A stretch of 64,000 nucleotides of DNA from UBA9676 sp963837105. Lineage in GTDB: Bacteria > Actinomycetota > Actinomycetes > Streptosporangiales > Streptosporangiaceae. The stretch is from assembly GCA_963837105.1 (NCBI GenBank), contig CAWIMG010000018.1, forward strand, positions 124,001 through 188,000, given 5' to 3'. A program made the position numbers and the translations under genes. Below, in pieces: positions 37,595-45,995 of the stretch (position 1 is the first letter of the stretch; each line of letters starts with the position of its first letter). Under the pieces are notes generated by a model. It saw only the letters and a program-made list of their open reading frames with translations, was not told the origin of the DNA and made no database searches.

Positions 37595-37729
37595 AATGGC
37601 AGGGAGCATGCCGCGCCTGCTCCGGACGCGGAATCCGCCAGGGACGTGGCCGCGCAGGTCGCGCGGCGCTGGCAGGCCATCGGCCCGCTCCTGCCCAGCC
37701 CGGCCGGCCAGGCCGGCCACCGCGCTTCG

Positions 37730-38992
37730 CTAGTCCGGTTGCCGGTCAGGTTCCGCCGGGGCGGCCGTCACCGCGGCCGCCGGCGGCCGCTGTGCCCACC
37801 GGGTCTCCGGGGCGAGCAGGCCCAGCCCGGCCGCCACGCCCAGCACGCCGGCCGCCAGCCCGAAAGCCGCCGGGTAGGAGGCCACGTCGACCAGGTAGCC
37901 GGCCGTGACCGGCCCCGTCACCGCGCCGATATCCCCGGACATCTGGTAGGCGGCGACCACCGTCCCGCCGCGGCCGCCCAGGATGTCGCCGACCATCGCG
38001 GCAGGCCCGACGTCGAGCAGGCCCGACCCCACGCCGAAGACGGCCAGCGCCGCCAGATATCCGGCGAGCCCGGTCAGCCCGGGCAGCAGCGCGAGCATGA
38101 TCATGCCAGCCGCCGATACCAGGCAGCCGGCGATGATGACCGGCCGCCGCCCGAGCCGGTCGGCCAGCCGCCCGCCGGGCAGCAGCGTGGCGGCGTTCAG
38201 CACGGCCACCACCCCGAACCCGATGCCGGTCCAGACGGCTGACTGGTGCAGCACGTCGCGGACGAACAGCGGCACCAGCGCGCTGCGCACCCCGATGGCC
38301 GCGAAGCCATCCGCCAGGTTCGCCGCAGCGGCGGCGCGGAAGGCCCGGTCCCGCAGTGCGTGCGCGAGTTCGGGCAGGACCCGGGTCACCGGCAGCCGGG
38401 CTCTGGCGTCCTGGCCGGGCCGGACCCGCAGCGCGACCGCGGCGATCAGGCCCGGGACGATGAGCAGCACACCGTAGATGATGAACGGCGCCCGCATCGA
38501 CCAGGCGGCGATCAGCCCGCCGACGGCCGGCCCGGTGATGCCACCGACCAGGAAGCCGCCCGCGTACAGGCCACTGGCGCGGCCGCGGTCCGCGCCCGGC
38601 ACGCTGGCCAGCAGCAGGGTCTGGGCGCTGACACCGAACATCGCCGAGCCGAGCCCGCCGGCGCCCCGCAGCACGATGAGTTCGCCGAACGAGCCGGAGA
38701 ACCCGGCCAGGATGCTGCTCACCGCGACGACCGCGATGCCGGTGGCCATGACGGCGGGCTCACCGAACCGGTCCGCCAGCCGGCCCGCGGGCAGCGCCCC
38801 GGCGATCCGCATCAGCGCGAAAGCGCTGACCACGCTGGCCGCCGCGGCCGTGCTGACCCCGAACTGGCGGGCGAAGGCAGGGATGTCGGGGGCGACGATT
38901 CCGAACCCGAGCGCGACCGTGAAGGAGACGGCGGTGAGGATGGCCACCTCGCGCGGCAGGCCGCGGAATGGCCCGCGGGGAAGGCGAGGCAC
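37730..38992 (-). CDS. MFS transporter, drug-efflux type
   Basis: 420 aa from the GTG at 38992; the frame is open to 39100, so the start is uncertain. About 12 membrane helices. The MFS loop-2 motif appears as ALPAGRLADRFGEPAVM and again in the second half as LLPGGRLADRLGRRPVI. Cytoplasmic-membrane antiporter, substrate unknown; the sequence type is that of multidrug or arabinose-efflux permeases. The C-terminal 25 residues are a soluble tail. No adjacent regulator is coupled, although a LuxR gene lies 163 bp upstream. Confidence 0.85.
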   Translation of the reverse strand: MPRLPRGPFRGLPREVAILTAVSFTVALGFGIVAPDIPAFARQFGVSTAAAASVVSAFALMRIAGALPAGRLADRFGEPAVMATGIAVVAVSSILAGFSGSFGELIVLRGAGGLGSAMFGVSAQTLLLASVPGADRGRASGLYAGGFLVGGITGPAVGGLIAAWSMRAPFIIYGVLLIVPGLIAAVALRVRPGQDARARLPVTRVLPELAHALRDRAFRAAAAANLADGFAAIGVRSALVPLFVRDVLHQSAVWTGIGFGVVAVLNAATLLPGGRLADRLGRRPVIIAGCLVSAAGMIMLALLPGLTGLAGYLAALAVFGVGSGLLDVGPAAMVGDILGGRGGTVVAAYQMSGDIGAVTGPVTAGYLVDVASYPAAFGLAAGVLGVAAGLGLLAPETRWAQRPPAAAVTAAPAEPDRQPD

Positions 38993-39154
38993 GGTGACAT
39001 CTTGCCAGGCCGGCCTGGGTGAATCGGGCCAGCTCAGGGGCCGGGTGGCTTGGGCGGTGCGGGGCTGCAGCCGTTCAGCTGGTCCGGTGCCGGGCTGCAT
39101 CCCGCGGCTCGCCCGGAGCGGGACGCCTCATCCCGCCTGCGCTGCCGCGGCTGG

Positions 39155-39697
39155 TCAGCAGAGGATGCCAAGCTCACGGCCGCGCCGGATGGCGCCGTGA
39201 CGGCTGGAGGTGCCGAGCTTCCGGTAGATGGCGCGAGTGTGGGTCTTGACTGTGTTTTGTGACACGTAGAGCACTTCACCGATCTCGCGCAGCGAGAGCG
39301 TTCCGGACAGGAACCGCAGGACTGTTTCCTCCCGCTCGGTGAGTGGTTCAGGCAGCGCCTGGACCTGCCTCCCCCCGCTGGGCGCCCGTCTCATCAGGTG
39401 CCGGGACAGCTGCCCGGGCGCACCCGGAAACGCGGCCAGCACCTCAATCGCATCCTCCACACTGCTGAGCCGCTGGGCCAGGACTTCGTTCCCGTCCTGG
39501 GCGGCCAGATCGCGCAGGATATGGGCGGCCTCCCGCTGCATCTGCCCGGCCGCCTCGATCAGCGCTATCGCCGCGGCCGCGACAGCCGCCCCGGCGTCCG
39601 ACGGCTGCCCGCTGGCGGCGTCGGAACGGCGATGCGGGCTGCCGTCCCAGTACGGCTGTCGCCGCGGTAGCTCCCGGATGCTGGCAGAGTCCGTCAT
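39155..39697 (-). CDS. LuxR-type HTH regulator
   Basis: 180 aa. An Ala-rich helical N-terminal region (about 30-85) has no recognisable sensor domain. The C-terminal LuxR/GerE HTH covers about 116-170 (LTEREETVLRFLSGTLSLRE, VSQNTVKTHTRAIYRKLGTS). The absence of a receiver domain or AAA module makes it an orphan regulator. Divergent from the antiporter gene with starts 157 bp apart, so that gene is a possible target. Confidence 0.83.
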   Translation of the reverse strand: MTDSASIRELPRRQPYWDGSPHRRSDAASGQPSDAGAAVAAAAIALIEAAGQMQREAAHILRDLAAQDGNEVLAQRLSSVEDAIEVLAAFPGAPGQLSRHLMRRAPSGGRQVQALPEPLTEREETVLRFLSGTLSLREIGEVLYVSQNTVKTHTRAIYRKLGTSSRHGAIRRGRELGILC

Positions 39698-39853
39698 ACT
39701 GGAATGGTTCGTCTCGCGTCCTCGCGCTGGACAGGGGCGTTAGTCCCAAGATCGCCAGGCCAAAGTGCCCCGCCGCCGCGTGAGCGGCAGTCCGGCTGCC
39801 GCCGGTGTAACTTGTCGGTGCGTGCGGAGATCCTGGGTGGGGGGCCGGCCCGA

Positions 39854-41116
39854 GTGAGCGCTTCTGATCTCGCGATCGTGACGGCGCTGATCTTCGCCTG
39901 GGGAGCGCTGTCGGCCAGGCTGCAGCGGTTCGACGTTACCGCGCCGATCACTTTCGTCGTCGCGGGCGTGGTGCTGACCCATGGGCCGCTGGCACCCCTG
40001 GGGTTCACGCCAGCCCCGGGGACGGTCAAGGCACTGGCCGAGTTCACGCTGGTGCTGGTGCTGTTCTCGGATGCGTCCCGGGTCGGTCTGCGGGACCTGC
40101 GTCACGACATGACCCTCTGCCTGCGGCTGCTGGTGGTGGGACTGCCGCTGACCATCGGGCTGGGCACCCTGCTTGCGGTCGTGCTGCTGCCGGGCATCAG
40201 CGGCTGGCTGGCGCTGGTGGCCGGGGCCGCCCTGGCGCCGACCGATGCCGCGCTGGGCGCGAACATGATGACCAATCCGGCCGTGCCCGCCCGGATCCGG
40301 CGGCTGATCAACGTCGAGAGCGGCCTCAACGATGGGATCGCGACCCCCTTCGTCCTGATCGCGGTGGCGGGAGCGGCCACCGCTGAGCACGCTTCCGGCC
40401 CGGGGCCTGGCCTGGCGGTGGCGGAACTCCTGCTGGGGGTGCTGATCGGCGCGGCCGTAGGGGGCACCGGCGGCTACCTGATCAAGGTGGCGCGCCGGCG
40501 GGGCTGGCTCGCGGAAGGTTTCGCGGGCGCCGCCGTGCTGGCACTCGCCGCGTGCGCCTATGCCTCCGCACTCGCGCTGCACGGCAACGGATTCATCTCG
40601 GCCTTCGTGGGCGGGCTCGCCTTCGGTGCCATCGGCGGGCGGCGCAGCGAGGGGCTCATGCCGTTCGTGGAAGAGGCGGGCGGCCTGGTGTCGCTGCTGG
40701 TCTGGCTGGCGTTCGGGGTGATCGCGGTGGTCCCCGCGGTGGAAAGCCTGAGCTGGCGGATAGTGCTGTACGCGGTGCTCAGCCTGACGCTGATCCGGAT
40801 GCTGCCGGTCTCGGTGGCGCTGGCCGGGAGCGGGCTTGGCCGGGTGGCGGTGGGCTTCGTGGGCTGGTTTGGCCCGCGGGGCCTGGCCTCGGTGGTATTC
40901 GCCCTGATAGCGCTGGAAGACCTCGGCCCGTCCGGCGCTAAGCCTGCTGTCGCGGTCATCACGGTCACGGTGCTGCTCAGCGTGCTCGTGCACGGCGCGA
41001 CCGCCGAGCCGCTGGCCCAGCGCTACGGGCCCCGGCTTGCCGCGGCCACCGGCGGCCCGGCTGAGACCGACCTGCCCCCGCTGCCCGAACGGCGGATCAT
41101 CCGCCGCACGGCCTGA
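39854..41116 (+). CDS. CPA1-family cation/proton antiporter (NhaP-like)
   Basis: 420 aa from the GTG at 39854. About 12-13 membrane helices. Ion-site motifs are APTDAALGANMM and INVESGLNDGIATPF, the Asp-containing segments shared by NhaP/NHE antiporters, and WFGPRGLASVVFAL. Exchanges monovalent cations for protons in the cell membrane. The open frame reaches back to 39704, but the first 50 codons look non-coding. Convergent with the sulfatase gene, 24 bp apart. Confidence 0.88.
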   Translation: MSASDLAIVTALIFAWGALSARLQRFDVTAPITFVVAGVVLTHGPLAPLGFTPAPGTVKALAEFTLVLVLFSDASRVGLRDLRHDMTLCLRLLVVGLPLTIGLGTLLAVVLLPGISGWLALVAGAALAPTDAALGANMMTNPAVPARIRRLINVESGLNDGIATPFVLIAVAGAATAEHASGPGPGLAVAELLLGVLIGAAVGGTGGYLIKVARRRGWLAEGFAGAAVLALAACAYASALALHGNGFISAFVGGLAFGAIGGRRSEGLMPFVEEAGGLVSLLVWLAFGVIAVVPAVESLSWRIVLYAVLSLTLIRMLPVSVALAGSGLGRVAVGFVGWFGPRGLASVVFALIALEDLGPSGAKPAVAVITVTVLLSVLVHGATAEPLAQRYGPRLAAATGGPAETDLPPLPERRIIRRTA

Positions 41117-41140
41117 CCGGGGCCCTCAGCAGCCCCGCGC

Positions 41141-44071
41141 TCAGCCAGCCGCGCCCTGGCCGATGGCCTGCACCTGCTCGTGCTCGTGCAGCGCCTGCTC
41201 GCCCTCATGGGTGGTCGGCTTGAGGTCGAACACCACCCGCTTCACCGTGCCGGTGAACAGGTAAGGGGCCTTGTCCTCGTAGGCGAGATCGACCACCAGG
41301 CCGTTGTCCCGGCCGATGTCCATGCCCGCATAGCTGGAGAAGGCAAGCGGCACGGTGTGCGGCATCTTGCCCTCGCCGATCACCTTGCCGTTGGCGTGCA
41401 GGGTCACGGTGCCACCGGTGCCCGGTTTGGCCTCGTCCGCGGCGAACAGCATCTTCACCGTCACATCGCCGGCCGGAAGCGGCTCGGAGGATACCTGCTT
41501 GTAGGTTTCCACGCCCAGGAACGAGTAGGTGTGGTTCAGCCGGCGGTCGCCGTCGACCCAGAGCGCGAATCCGCCGATGAAGTCGGCGTTGGCGACGATG
41601 ACTCCCTCGGCACCGGCGGGGGGCACGGTCAGCTCCGCCTCGATGGCGTAGGAACGGCCGTGGACGCGTGGCACCATACCGCGCTGGACGTTCTGGACGT
41701 CCCCGGCGAAGGTGAACCGGGTGATGGTGGGCAGCGGCGGCAGGTTGCCGAACAGCACGGACAGGCCGCCGAGCAGCGGCAGCACCCGGTTCCGCTCCGC
41801 CTCGGCCCACCACAGCTCTTTCAGCTCGGCGAGCTTGTCCGGATGCTCCGCGGCCAGGTCGTGGGCCTGCGAGAAGTCGTCGGGCAGGTAGTACAGCTCC
41901 CAGGCATCCTGCTCGGGGTCATAGGAACCCGGGGCGAACCGCCGCAAGGTCTCCGGCGAGAAGTCCCACGGGGGCTTGTCCAGCCGGGCGCAGGCCCACC
42001 AGCCGTCCTTATACATCGCGCGGCTGCCGAACATCTCGAAGTACTGCACGGTGTGCCGTTCCCCGGCGCTGGCGTCACCGAAGGTATGCAGGAAGCTGGT
42101 GCCGTCCATCGGCTCCTGGCTGATCCCGTCCACGGTCGCCGGCTCGGGCAGGCCGGCCGCTTCCAGCACGGTCGGGGCGATGTCGATGCAGTGGGTGAAC
42201 TGGCCGCGCACATCCCGGCTGGGCTTGATCCGGTCCGGCCACGCCACCACCATCGGGTCGCGCGACCCGCCCAGGTGACTGGCCACCTGCTTGCCCCACT
42301 GGAACGGGGTGTTGTTCGCGTGCGCCCAGGCCGCGGCGTAGTGCGGGGCGGTATGCGGGCCACCCAGGGCTTCCATGCCGCCGTAATGCTCAATCAGCCG
42401 CAACTGGTGCTCGGGGTCGAGCACGATGGCGTTGAGGAACGTCATCTCGTTGAACGACCCGGTGATGGTGCCCTCCATGGACGCGCCGTTGTCACCCCAG
42501 ATGTAGAAGATGAGCGTGTTGGACAGGTCGCCCATCTCCGCGATGGCGTCCAGCAGCCGGCCGACGTTCCAGTCGGCGTTCTCGCAGAAGCCGGCGAAGA
42601 CCTCCATCTGCCGGGCATACAGCTTCTTCTCGGCGTCGCCCAGCGAGTCCCAGGCCGGGAACAGATCCGGGCGCTCGGTCAGGTCGGTGCCGGCGGGGAT
42701 GATCCCGAGCCGCTTCTGGCGTTCGAAAGTCTCCTCCCGCAGGGCGTCCCAGCCGCCGTCGAACTTGCCCTTGTACTTATCCGCCCATGCCTTCGCCACA
42801 TGGTGCGGAGCGTGCGCGCAGCCGGTGGAGTAGTACATGAACCACGGCTTGGTGGCATCCTGCGCCCGTACTCCGTGCAGCCATTCGACCGCCTTGTCGG
42901 TCAGGTCGTCCGGGAAGTAATAGGGCTGGCCGTCCTTGCCCTCCTGGACGCCGAGCGTCGAGTTGTCCTGGGTGATGATCGGGTCGTACTGGCCGGCCGC
43001 CCCGGACAGGAACCCCCACCAGTGGTCGAAGCCCCACGCCTGCGGCCAGCGGTTGAACGGGCCCGCCGGGCCCTGGACGTTGTCGGGGGTCAGGTGCCAC
43101 TTGCCGAACCCGCCGGTCACGTAGCCGTTCTCCTGCAGGATCCGCGGCAGGGCGGTACAGGTGCGCGGCCGCGCCGCGGTGTAGCCGGGGAACGGGCCGG
43201 GGAACTCGGCGATCGAGCCGAACCCCACCCGGTGGTGGTTGCGCCCGGTGAGCAGAGCGGCCCGGGTCGGCGAGCACACCGCGGTGACGTGGAACCGGTT
43301 GTAGGTCAGGCCCATCTGCTGCACCCGGGTCAGGTTCGGGGTGGCGATCGGCCCCCCGAAGGTGTCCGGCCCGCCGAAGCCGGCGTCGTCGATCAGCACC
43401 ACCAGCACGTTCGGGGCGCCTTCGGGGGCCTGCGGCCCCGGGATCATTGACCAGTCGGCGACCGACTGATCGAAGGTGTGGCCCATCGTGCCGCCAAAGG
43501 TGCGGTCCGGTACTGGCAGCACGGTCCGGTCGGGGCTGAACTTGCCCGCCGCTTCCGCCATGGCTGCCTTGAGCTCGCCCAGGCTCTTCCTGGTCATCGG
43601 GGCGACAGACAGGGCCAGGGAGCCGGGAAGTGCCTGCTCGGCGGGCAGCCGGTCGTCGCCGTCGACGACGGCCACGATGACCGCGGTGCCCGGCGCCAGC
43701 TTGTCGCCGAGGCCCTGCTCGATGCCGCTCTCCAGCTTGTGCCGGGCGAACCTGGCGACCAGGCCGCCGGCGGCGGCGCCCACCACGATGGAGGCGAGCA
43801 TCGGCGGTGAGAAGAGACCCACCACCAGGCCGACGCCGCCGCCCCAGCCCAGGCCCTTGCGGCCCAGGTGGTCACCGGTCTGGGTCACCTGCACCTGGCC
43901 GTCGGGATGATGCTCGACCAGGATGATGCCCTCCGACCTGACCGTCCTGGCCTTGACGAGCCCGACCAGCGTGTCAAAGTCCCGCTCAGCCAGGTCGATG
44001 GCCTGATACGCCGCCATGATCACGTCAAAGGAGTCGCCCACAGCCTCTCCCCACACCGGTACCGAAGCCAC
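41141..44071 (-). CDS. DUF1269-arylsulfatase fusion
   Basis: 976 aa. Residues about 10-190 are a DUF1269-type region (FDVIMAAYQAIDLAERDFDT) with a glycine-rich hydrophobic stretch of transmembrane type (GGGVGLVVGLFSPPMLASIV). From about 215 comes a type I sulfatase (NVLVVLIDDAGFGGPDTFGG) with Cys266 in CSPTR, the CxPxR motif converted to formylglycine. GGFGKWHL and WGDNGASMEGTI supply further active-site residues. The last 200 residues form a beta-rich C-terminal domain. No signal peptide, so hydrolysis of sulfate esters in the cytosol or at the inner membrane face is inferred. No modifying enzyme gene is nearby. Confidence 0.88.
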   Translation of the reverse strand: MASVPVWGEAVGDSFDVIMAAYQAIDLAERDFDTLVGLVKARTVRSEGIILVEHHPDGQVQVTQTGDHLGRKGLGWGGGVGLVVGLFSPPMLASIVVGAAAGGLVARFARHKLESGIEQGLGDKLAPGTAVIVAVVDGDDRLPAEQALPGSLALSVAPMTRKSLGELKAAMAEAAGKFSPDRTVLPVPDRTFGGTMGHTFDQSVADWSMIPGPQAPEGAPNVLVVLIDDAGFGGPDTFGGPIATPNLTRVQQMGLTYNRFHVTAVCSPTRAALLTGRNHHRVGFGSIAEFPGPFPGYTAARPRTCTALPRILQENGYVTGGFGKWHLTPDNVQGPAGPFNRWPQAWGFDHWWGFLSGAAGQYDPIITQDNSTLGVQEGKDGQPYYFPDDLTDKAVEWLHGVRAQDATKPWFMYYSTGCAHAPHHVAKAWADKYKGKFDGGWDALREETFERQKRLGIIPAGTDLTERPDLFPAWDSLGDAEKKLYARQMEVFAGFCENADWNVGRLLDAIAEMGDLSNTLIFYIWGDNGASMEGTITGSFNEMTFLNAIVLDPEHQLRLIEHYGGMEALGGPHTAPHYAAAWAHANNTPFQWGKQVASHLGGSRDPMVVAWPDRIKPSRDVRGQFTHCIDIAPTVLEAAGLPEPATVDGISQEPMDGTSFLHTFGDASAGERHTVQYFEMFGSRAMYKDGWWACARLDKPPWDFSPETLRRFAPGSYDPEQDAWELYYLPDDFSQAHDLAAEHPDKLAELKELWWAEAERNRVLPLLGGLSVLFGNLPPLPTITRFTFAGDVQNVQRGMVPRVHGRSYAIEAELTVPPAGAEGVIVANADFIGGFALWVDGDRRLNHTYSFLGVETYKQVSSEPLPAGDVTVKMLFAADEAKPGTGGTVTLHANGKVIGEGKMPHTVPLAFSSYAGMDIGRDNGLVVDLAYEDKAPYLFTGTVKRVVFDLKPTTHEGEQALHEHEQVQAIGQGAAG

Positions 44072-44196
44072 CGCGTCCGGCGGTCATCCGGCTCCAAGAC
44101 AGACGCGGCAGGCCATCCGCAAGCAGGATGTGCCGCGGTGGCGGCGGCGCACCTCACTCGCCGGGGGTGAAACCCGGGTCACCGCCGGGCGGCCTG

Positions 44197-44682
44197 CTAG
44201 TACGGCGGCCGTGGCGGGGCGGGCGGAGGCGGCGGTGGCGGTGGCGGCCACGTGGTGGCTCTTCGGAATCCGCGCTCCGGCTGGTCGTCAACGAGGCCAC
44301 CGAAGATGCCCGCGGCGGCCCGCGGATCGAGCTGGGCCAGCTGCCCGGCGGCCTCCGAGCGGACGTCATCATCGACACTGTGGTCGCGGGCGATGGCCCG
44401 CAAGGCGTCGGCAGCCGTTTCCTCATCGAGGCCGGGCAGCCGCCCGGCCGCCTCCAGCCGGACATCATCGCCGACCGCATGGTCGCGGGCGATGGCCCGG
44501 AACGCGTCGGCCGCAGCGGCCCGATCGAGGCTGGGCAGCTGGCCGGCCGCCTCCAGCCGGAGGTCATCATCCACGCTGTGGTCGCGGGCGATGGCCTGCA
44601 GGTCGCCCGCGGCGGCCTGCAGGTCGTGTCCGGCCAGCTGCCTGGCGATGGTCAGACGGTCCTCATCAGTCTGGAAGTCCAT
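44197..44682 (-). CDS. HEAT-like repeat protein with polyproline tail
   Basis: 161 aa. Three to four repeats of 31 residues, e.g. AAADAFRAIARDHAVGDDVR then LEAAGRLPGLD, cover about 20-125; the DNA repeats at 93 bp accordingly. The C-terminus is Pro-rich, a run of nine prolines in WPPPPPPPPPAPPRPPY. Probably a protein-binding scaffold. Third gene, 52 bp downstream of the coiled-coil gene, in the ArsR-led group on the minus strand. No enzyme motif. Confidence 0.72.
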   Translation of the reverse strand: MDFQTDEDRLTIARQLAGHDLQAAAGDLQAIARDHSVDDDLRLEAAGQLPSLDRAAAADAFRAIARDHAVGDDVRLEAAGRLPGLDEETAADALRAIARDHSVDDDVRSEAAGQLAQLDPRAAAGIFGGLVDDQPERGFRRATTWPPPPPPPPPAPPRPPY

Positions 44683-44734
44683 GGATCTGCTGGCTCTCTG
44701 TGCGGTTCCACATGCGGGTTGCGCGGGCGGCCGG

Positions 44735-45007
44735 TTACTCGACGTCGGTAAGGACTTTCTGCACCTGGTCGAGCTGGTCGCGGAACTGGGCGAGCTGCAT
44801 GTTGATCTCGGCGAGTTTCATCTCGGTGTGTTCCTGAGCGGTGACAGCCATCTCCGACAGGCGCCGGAACTCCTCGTTGGAGGTCAGCTCGGCCCGTGCC
44901 TGGCGGCTGGTGGCTAGCTGCCGTCCCCACTGGTAGATCGCATACGCGATCACGGCGCCAATGACCAGGACCATGATGACGAAGGCAACCGCGATCGTGC
45001 TGCTCAT
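44735..45007 (-). CDS. Membrane-anchored coiled-coil protein
   Basis: 90 aa. One N-terminal membrane helix (about 5-26, IAVAFVIMVLVIGAVIAYAI), then a long helix with heptad character (EMKLAEINMQLAQFRDQLDQ). Starts inside the stop of the ArsR-type gene (4-bp overlap), so the two are coexpressed. Function unknown; the topology places the coiled coil in the cytosol or outside depending on orientation, and flanking charges favour the cytosol. Confidence 0.75.
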   Translation of the reverse strand: MSSTIAVAFVIMVLVIGAVIAYAIYQWGRQLATSRQARAELTSNEEFRRLSEMAVTAQEHTEMKLAEINMQLAQFRDQLDQVQKVLTDVE

Positions 45008-45345
45008 GACCTCACCTCCGCGTCCGGCTCGCTGCCCACGGTCAAGGTGGTGGCAGCGGCCATGATCTCTTTCGGCGTCAGCTGGATGGTGAACGGAGTC
45101 ACCTTGTAGAACTTCATCGCCTTCCCGTCCTCTGAGACCTCTATGACAGCCGATACCAGGCCTGCTGCTTCGAGCTTGCGCAGGTGGACCTGCAGCAGTG
45201 CCCGGCTGATGCCCAGCTCGCGGGCCAGCTGGCTCACGTAGTTGCGCTGTTCGGCCAGTGCTGCCACCACCCGCAGCCGGTGCGGGTTGGCCAGCGTGGC
45301 AAGCACCCGCAGCAGCCTGTCCCCGGTCAAGTCAGCAGTGTCCAC
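45004..45345 (-). CDS. ArsR-type winged-helix regulator
   Basis: 113 aa. RLLRVLATLANPHRLRVVAA is the ArsR helix 1-2, followed by LARELGISRALLQVHLRKLE (recognition helix) and a wing with SEDGKAMKFYKVTPF. No ArsR metal-binding ELCVCDL motif. First gene of a three-gene minus-strand set with the coiled-coil and HEAT-like genes; it may control that set. Upstream sequence is AT-richer (AAATTCAAATTAGC near 45367), a likely promoter zone. Confidence 0.85.
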   Translation of the reverse strand: MDTADLTGDRLLRVLATLANPHRLRVVAALAEQRNYVSQLARELGISRALLQVHLRKLEAAGLVSAVIEVSEDGKAMKFYKVTPFTIQLTPKEIMAAATTLTVGSEPDAEVRS

Positions 45346-45525
45346 AGCAGCCCTTCTTGCACATGCAAATTCAAATTAGCACATGCTAGAAAGAGGGAAC
45401 AAGGCATGGTCCGGGCCATGCCCGTGCCGGTCGATGTGGTGAACGTATTCCGCGCGCCGGATGCACTGGCCCGGCTTCAACACGCAGCGCATCACGTCCG
45501 TCCGCACGGGGCTCCAGTCACCGGC

Positions 45526-45598
45526 ATGGCCGGGGTGGACCCCCTTATGGCCGGGGCGGTACCCCGCATGGCCGGGGGCGGTACCCCGCATGGCCGGC
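45526..45598 (+). repeat. 21-22 bp tandem repeat beside the VOC gene
   Basis: Units at 45526, 45547 and 45568 (ATGGCCGGGGCGGTACCCCG, small changes), then a partial unit. Fills the last part of the 253-bp gap between the ArsR start and the VOC stop. Confidence 0.65.
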
Positions 45599-45965
45599 TC
45601 AGCCGGTGAAGCTCTTGGCGCCCAGGCAGAACTCGTTGCCTTCCGGGTCCCGCAGGACGGTCCAGCGATGGCCGGTGATCCGGTGGCCCCCGATGACCGT
45701 GGCACCCAGCCGGACCAGTTCGTCAACGGCACCCGGATCCGGATCCACCAGGTCGAGGTGAACGCGGTTCTTAGCCTGCTTCGGCTCTGACACCTTGTTG
45801 AAGTACCAGGCCGGTTCCCGCCGCTTGCTGTCGGCGCCGCCGATCGAGGCGAAGAACTCACTGCTTGCCCTTGTCGAGCGGGCGGCCGAGCACCGCCGCC
45901 CAGAAGGCCGCTAGTTTCAGCACGTCATCGCAGTCGAAGGCAATGTTGCCAACCAGGGCTGCCAT
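45599..45965 (-). pseudogene. VOC/glyoxalase-family protein, frameshifted
   Basis: The ATG at 45965 has GAAGGAGGGA upstream and starts MAALVGNIAFDCDDVLKLAA, but this frame stops at RPLDKGKQ. A frame one base away continues as EFFASIGGADSKRREPAWYF and completes a VOC domain with NRVHLDLVDPDPGAVDELVR and RDPEGNEFCLG. About 121 aa when joined. The break is near 45855. Resembles the half-domain units of the VOC gene at 48.7 kb. Its upstream side abuts the IS630 insertion. Confidence 0.78.
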
Positions 45966-45995
45966 GGCATCCCTCCTTCGGGTGGCAGGCGAGGC

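Noticed and set aside
37351..37680. Proline-rich secreted protein encoded by the minisatellite (minus strand)
   Set aside because: No ribosome site or signal peptide; the frame exists only because 15 bp is a multiple of three.
38478..39200. Plus-strand frame across the MFS gene start
   Set aside because: Opposite strand of transmembrane helices; no start signal and no homology.
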